A stretch of DNA of 64,000 nucleotides, taken from positions 1,127,001 through 1,191,000 of the forward strand of contig LR746278.1 in assembly GCA_902729315.2 (NCBI GenBank). Reading direction: 5' to 3'. Every line of letters begins with the position of its first letter. Within the stretch, counting starts at the first letter, position 1. Of the stretch, positions 61,201-64,000 are shown one piece after another. This DNA comes from Spirodela intermedia (lineage: Eukaryota > Streptophyta > Magnoliopsida > Alismatales > Araceae). Under the pieces are notes generated by a model, which saw only the letters and a program-made list of their open reading frames with translations, made no database searches and was not told the DNA's origin. The position numbers and the translations under genes are program-made.

Positions 61201-64000
61201 CCTGTGGATATTATTTTTCTTCCTAAAATATTTTCATTTCATTCATCTCACATCGTATAAATTTGACTTCATGAATCTTAAAATGATTCACAGGACTTCA
61301 ACTTGGATAACTTGGCCGATGAGACTGCACATGCATCAATACAGAAGGAAAAGAACCAAGATGCTGTCATTGCAGAGCAGGAGATAGGAAATGTGATGCC
61401 AAACATCTGTGTACGTCTTATATGCTTTCATTAGACTTGTATTACATTTATTGAGCCATTAGTTCATACTATTACATTTATTGAACTAATGGAAATATAA
61501 ATGAATCATAAGAGTGCCAACCTACACAACTTTGTTGAGGAGCCTACAAAAGGATGTTTGGAGAAAGGAAAAAGACAAGATATAATCCTCATAAAGGAGG
61601 TAAGAAATATAACATTGGACATCTGTTCTCAATTTAGGTATCACCCTATTTGACTTATCCCACAAGTTTTTCATTTGATTTCAAGGATGTATGAATGAGT
61701 TATAGGACACTCTTGCTCATCTTCTTCAAATCATCAAAACTGAAGAAAAAACAGAGGATAATATGTCCAGACAGAATGAGAAGTGTGGGAGAGACTCAGA
61801 ATGTCAATGTAAGGACAGCAACCATGAAATGGTGAATGAAACGGGAGTGACGGAAACCAGTGATTCACCATCATTATCAACAAAAACATTTGAAGAGTTA
61901 AAAGTGGAAGGCATAATTGCCCACTTGAAGCCCAATCGCAAAAAGAGAGAAACAGAGACAATGGCAGATACACACAAAAAGGACTTGGAAGAAAGAATAA
62001 CTGGTCAAGAACTATCAACATTGACCTCAGAAAAGAGTATCTTGGAAAAAACCTAAATGGATCAAAATCCAGGGATAAAACAGGAAGTGTTGTCATCAAC
62101 GCAGTGGAAGAGGAAAGAAGAAAACAAGAAAAGTCATATGCAACCATTGAAGATAACTCTAGCATAGTGTCAAAGGTCCTTGAGATATCTGCTGAAGATG
62201 TGAGAAAAAGAGATATAAAGTGGCATCCGAAATAACTCCTAAAGGTCTAGATTAAATAATTGATGAAAATGATACTCAAGAAATGGACACTCAAAATGAA
62301 GTGATAGGCCACAAACAGAACCTAGGCTCCCCTGAAAGAATGAATAATTCATTCCTTCTAAATTAACTCCTATTTGACAGGATGAACCTGACTTGATTCC
62401 TACAGGAGAATGGTTGAAAGGAACAAGTGACCTTGGATCTGACCAAGATGTAGCAATAGAAAGATCATCTCACAAGCGTATCAAAACAATGATGAAGAAT
62501 CTGAAAATAGAAAGCTAAAAATGTCAATCCCAAAGCTTAGAAGTTTTTATGTGTCACTCTTTTGTCACAATCAATAAAAAATTTCATTTCTATCGGTTCC
62601 TCTCAAGAAAGACTAACGGTTTTTATGCTATAACAGATCCAAGACACTATTGATTCAGAAACAAGCGCAGGGCACATGCAGCTTCAAGAAAATCAGGTAA
62701 ACAAGCCAAATGAACGAGAAGTTGCGACAATAACAACAATTGAAAGCCAAGAGGTAATTTTGTGCGAAATATTATACCTCACTGTTTGTACCTGCCATAA
62801 CTTTTTGAGCCATTTTTCCTTTTAGGGCAAAGTTGAAGCTTCTAGCTTCCATATTATAGAGAAAGCATTTGGAGCAACACCTGAAGCAGAACCAGTCAAA
62901 ACGAGATCAGTCGAGCATATAGAATTCCACACTGGAGCAGAGGGAAACAAGAGCACCAAACAAACTATCTTCAAAGAAAAGATAGAGGCGAATGAAATAG
63001 AACTTGTCAGCGATCCAGTAAGAGAAATCCACAATGTAGGAGAGGAAAAACGAAGACAAGAAGATTCATGTACGGGAATTGAAGAGAACAGTGGTACACC
63101 GTTAAATGGATCCGAGATACCACCAGAGGATGCGGACAATGAGAAAAACAACACAAAAGAAGAGGAAGCTTCCGAAAACATCAATATTAGATATTCAATG
63201 TCAAAAACAAAAGTTGAGGAAGTTGAGATGGAAGCAGAACTTGAGGAAGAGGCATTTAAAAGGAAGCCAACGGATGTAGACAATAGAACTGCAAAATCAG
63301 AAGAGACTGAAGAAAGAGGCGCTCCAAATCAAGAGGTATTTTAGGAAAATAAGCTAATGTACACATGGCATGCGCAATATGTTTCTTCTAATCTGAAGGT
63401 CATATGTTTGACAGATCAAATCTGATTTGATTCTACAAGACAATCGGAGAAAAATAGAAAATGAATCTGGAACCACTACTTTAGCAAAAGTTGAAACACA
63501 AGAGGTACTTCAAGAGGTGTTGTAGAAGAAATATTAAACCTCACTATTCATATCATCATTAACGTTTTTTATCACTTTCTTTCTCTGGACAGGTCAAAGT
63601 TTCCACCTTCCAAACAGTAGAGAAAACATTTGAAACAACAATGTCAACAGAACCAATCAAAATTGAAGTATTAGAGGATACTGGACTTCATCACAAATCA
63701 GAAGAAAATCAGACAGATGAACATAATATCTTGGTAGAAGAAATGATGGCTAAAAACCCTGACGACCAAGAATCCATTGATGAACCAGGAAGGTTCAACA
63801 TTCGCATTGTAGAAGAGGAAAAAGGACAAAAATCTTCTCATACGATGATGAAACGAGAAAGCTTTGAGGACATAATAGAAGCAAAACTTGAGGAGGAGGC
63901 ATGTAAAAACAAGCCCAAAGATCTGGAAGAGACTAATGACATTGTACAAGCAACGAATCCTAATGAAAAGGTGAGTAAATAATTTAACCAAATGTATCCG
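43221..64000 (+). CDS. giant acidic repeat protein of unknown function (3' end beyond window)
   Basis: One plus-strand gene, open at the right edge. Exon 1 (43221-43268) codes MAAARVEEDLEAGMKE and joins in phase 0 to the first giant exon at 43636. Seven cassettes follow (listed separately), then a unique 3' section from 61706. Each cassette is a giant exon B of 383-416 codons plus up to six 87-90 nt exons (a to f). Nearly all exons begin and end in phase 0 with GT-AG borders, and most end in an acidic codon (GAG or GAT). The product is rich in Glu, Asp, Pro, Ser, Thr, Gln and His, poor in aromatic residues and Cys, with no signal peptide or membrane span, so I expect an intrinsically disordered protein. 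I do not recognise it. All giant exons are free of stops, which argues for a functional gene; a frameshift at about 62048 and decayed exons in cassette 7 argue for caution. Total if all are used: about 4,300 codons here. Confidence 0.6.
43636..46870 (+). repeat. repeat-gene cassette 1 (with a second, truncated giant exon)
   Basis: B1 is 43636-44814 (393 codons, starts SSSEAAMEPIHSIPQGK, ends EQIAANEE). A second giant-exon copy, B1b (44843-45762), follows at once. It lacks its first third and a normal intron: only 28 nt separate the B1 donor from a 'ccgtgcag' acceptor-like site. Small exons: a 45869-45958, b 46060-46149, c 46257-46346, d 46458-46547, e 46652-46738, f 46802-46870. The f exon is short (23 codons). 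Splicing may skip B1b altogether. Confidence 0.7.
47127..49056 (+). repeat. repeat-gene cassette 2 (giant exon fused to exon b)
   Basis: B2 is 47127-48302 (392 codons, starts SSEAVLDHHRSPTNSAQEQT). It does not end at the usual AATGAGGAG|GT site but runs into the tail of a b-type exon (AVNENE|gtaaca), so exons a and most of b are gone. Small exons: c 48416-48502, d 48614-48700, e 48805-48891, f 48970-49056, each 29 codons. Confidence 0.75.
49311..51312 (+). repeat. repeat-gene cassette 3 (same fusion as cassette 2)
   Basis: B3 is 49311-50558 (416 codons) and ends with the same fused AVNENE tail. Small exons: c 50672-50758, d 50870-50956, e 51061-51147, f 51226-51312. From the fusion point through exon f the sequence, introns included, is almost identical to cassette 2 at an offset of 2256 bp. 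Confidence 0.75.
51568..53925 (+). repeat. repeat-gene cassette 4
   Basis: Full form. B4 51568-52773 (402 codons, ends VADQE|gtggga), a 52879-52968, b 53070-53159, c 53267-53356, d 53468-53557, e 53649-53735, f 53839-53925. All are phase 0-0 with GT-AG borders. Confidence 0.75.
54146..56490 (+). repeat. repeat-gene cassette 5
   Basis: Full form. B5 54146-55366 (407 codons), a 55473-55562, b 55664-55753, c 55832-55921, d 56031-56120, e 56225-56311, f 56404-56490. Exon e and its flanks are almost the same as in cassettes 2 and 3. Confidence 0.75.
56742..59135 (+). repeat. repeat-gene cassette 6
   Basis: Full form. B6 56742-57971 (410 codons), a 58078-58167, b 58268-58357, c 58467-58556, d 58664-58753, e 58858-58944, f 59049-59135. 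Exon b here ends LVNENE|gtaaca, the version closest to the fused tails of B2 and B3. Confidence 0.75.
59361..61599 (+). repeat. repeat-gene cassette 7 (partly decayed)
   Basis: B7 is 59361-60509 (383 codons; starts SSPESALEHDRSPTNSAQEP), with an internal deletion of about 25 codons relative to B3. Exons a 60608-60697, b 60798-60887, d 61101-61190 and f 61513-61599 look intact. Exon c (from about 60991) drifts into a stop at TATTTTATGTAG with no donor. Exon e (from 61294) has lost its donor: the usual GAG|GTAGG reads GAGATAGG. Confidence 0.65.
61706..63970 (+). CDS. 3' unique section of the repeat gene
   Basis: 61706-62056 is a Lys/Glu-rich exon (DTLAHLLQIIKTEEKTED start) that hits TAA after SEKSILEKT. 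One base more in the A-run near 62048 would open a further 60 codons or so (to about 62235). 62381 onward (DEPDLIPTGEWLKGTS) is a probable exon. Clearer exons: 62637-62753 (39 codons), 62826-63335 (170 codons), 63415-63504 (30 codons) and 63593-63970 (126 codons), all phase 0-0 with GT-AG borders. The exons at 62826 and 63593 start alike (GKVEASSFHIIEKAF and VKVSTFQTVEKTFETT) and share acidic tails, so they are a further duplicated pair. The last donor (AAG|GTGAGT, 63970) shows the gene continues past the window. Confidence 0.55.

Noticed and set aside
43221-64000. Tandem array of separate genes instead of one gene
   Set aside because: There is no start codon or promoter-like sequence before each giant exon. 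Each begins at a CAG acceptor and ends at a GT donor in phase 0, and small exons link one unit to the next.

Overview
This is a stretch of nuclear DNA from a flowering plant. The genes are split by many short GT-AG introns, several proteins carry chloroplast transit-like N-termini, and the gene set is plant-specific: DEG1, AOR, PHS1, an S1-group bZIP with its conserved upstream peptide, HISN7/IMPL2 and a SIAMESE-related CDK inhibitor. First exons are GC-rich, introns and spacers are AT-rich, and (CT)n/(GA)n tracts are everywhere. Those GC-rich first exons would suit a monocot or magnoliid, but I cannot fix the species.

1-5 kb holds three minus-strand genes: the 5' part of the DEG1 lumen protease (cut by the window edge), a membrane-anchored P-loop GTPase-like protein, and a complete chloroplast alkenal/enone reductase (AOR). 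5-9.4 kb is AT-rich spacer with rearranged pieces of the PHS1 gene. 9.4-10.2 kb is complete RNA polymerase II subunit RPB11. 10.5-15.9 kb holds transposon debris (a dead Ty1/copia pol, an LTR-like block) and a decayed duplicate of the RPB11 3' half. 16.3-20.9 kb is a complete 14-exon POOR HOMOLOGOUS SYNAPSIS 1 (PHS1) gene, a meiotic pairing factor, rebuilt here exon by exon with all phases matching.

23.4-24.5 kb is an S1 bZIP transcription factor whose leader carries the conserved 41-residue sucrose-control uORF. 26.9-31.6 kb is a UBE3D-type (E2-binding, HECT-like) ubiquitin ligase. 32.6-34.9 kb is histidinol-phosphate phosphatase (IMPL2/HISN7). 36.4-37.7 kb is a TLC-domain membrane protein. 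39.85-40.1 kb is a small SMR CDK inhibitor.

From 43.2 kb to the window end runs one very large plus-strand gene that I do not recognise. It is built as a higher-order repeat. Each cassette is one giant exon of about 400 codons (acidic, Glu/Asp/Pro/Ser/Gln-rich) followed by up to six tiny 87-90 nt exons, each coding one copy of a diverged 30-residue acidic repeat. The cassette is repeated seven times at 2.2-2.6 kb spacing. Practically every exon is phase 0-0, so cassettes can be gained or lost without breaking the frame. Recent duplication, exon fusion and conversion-like mosaics are visible, as is local decay towards the 3' end. If most exons are used the product is a disordered acidic protein of roughly 4,300 residues in this window, with the gene still open at the right edge. 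This is the most likely undescribed system here.
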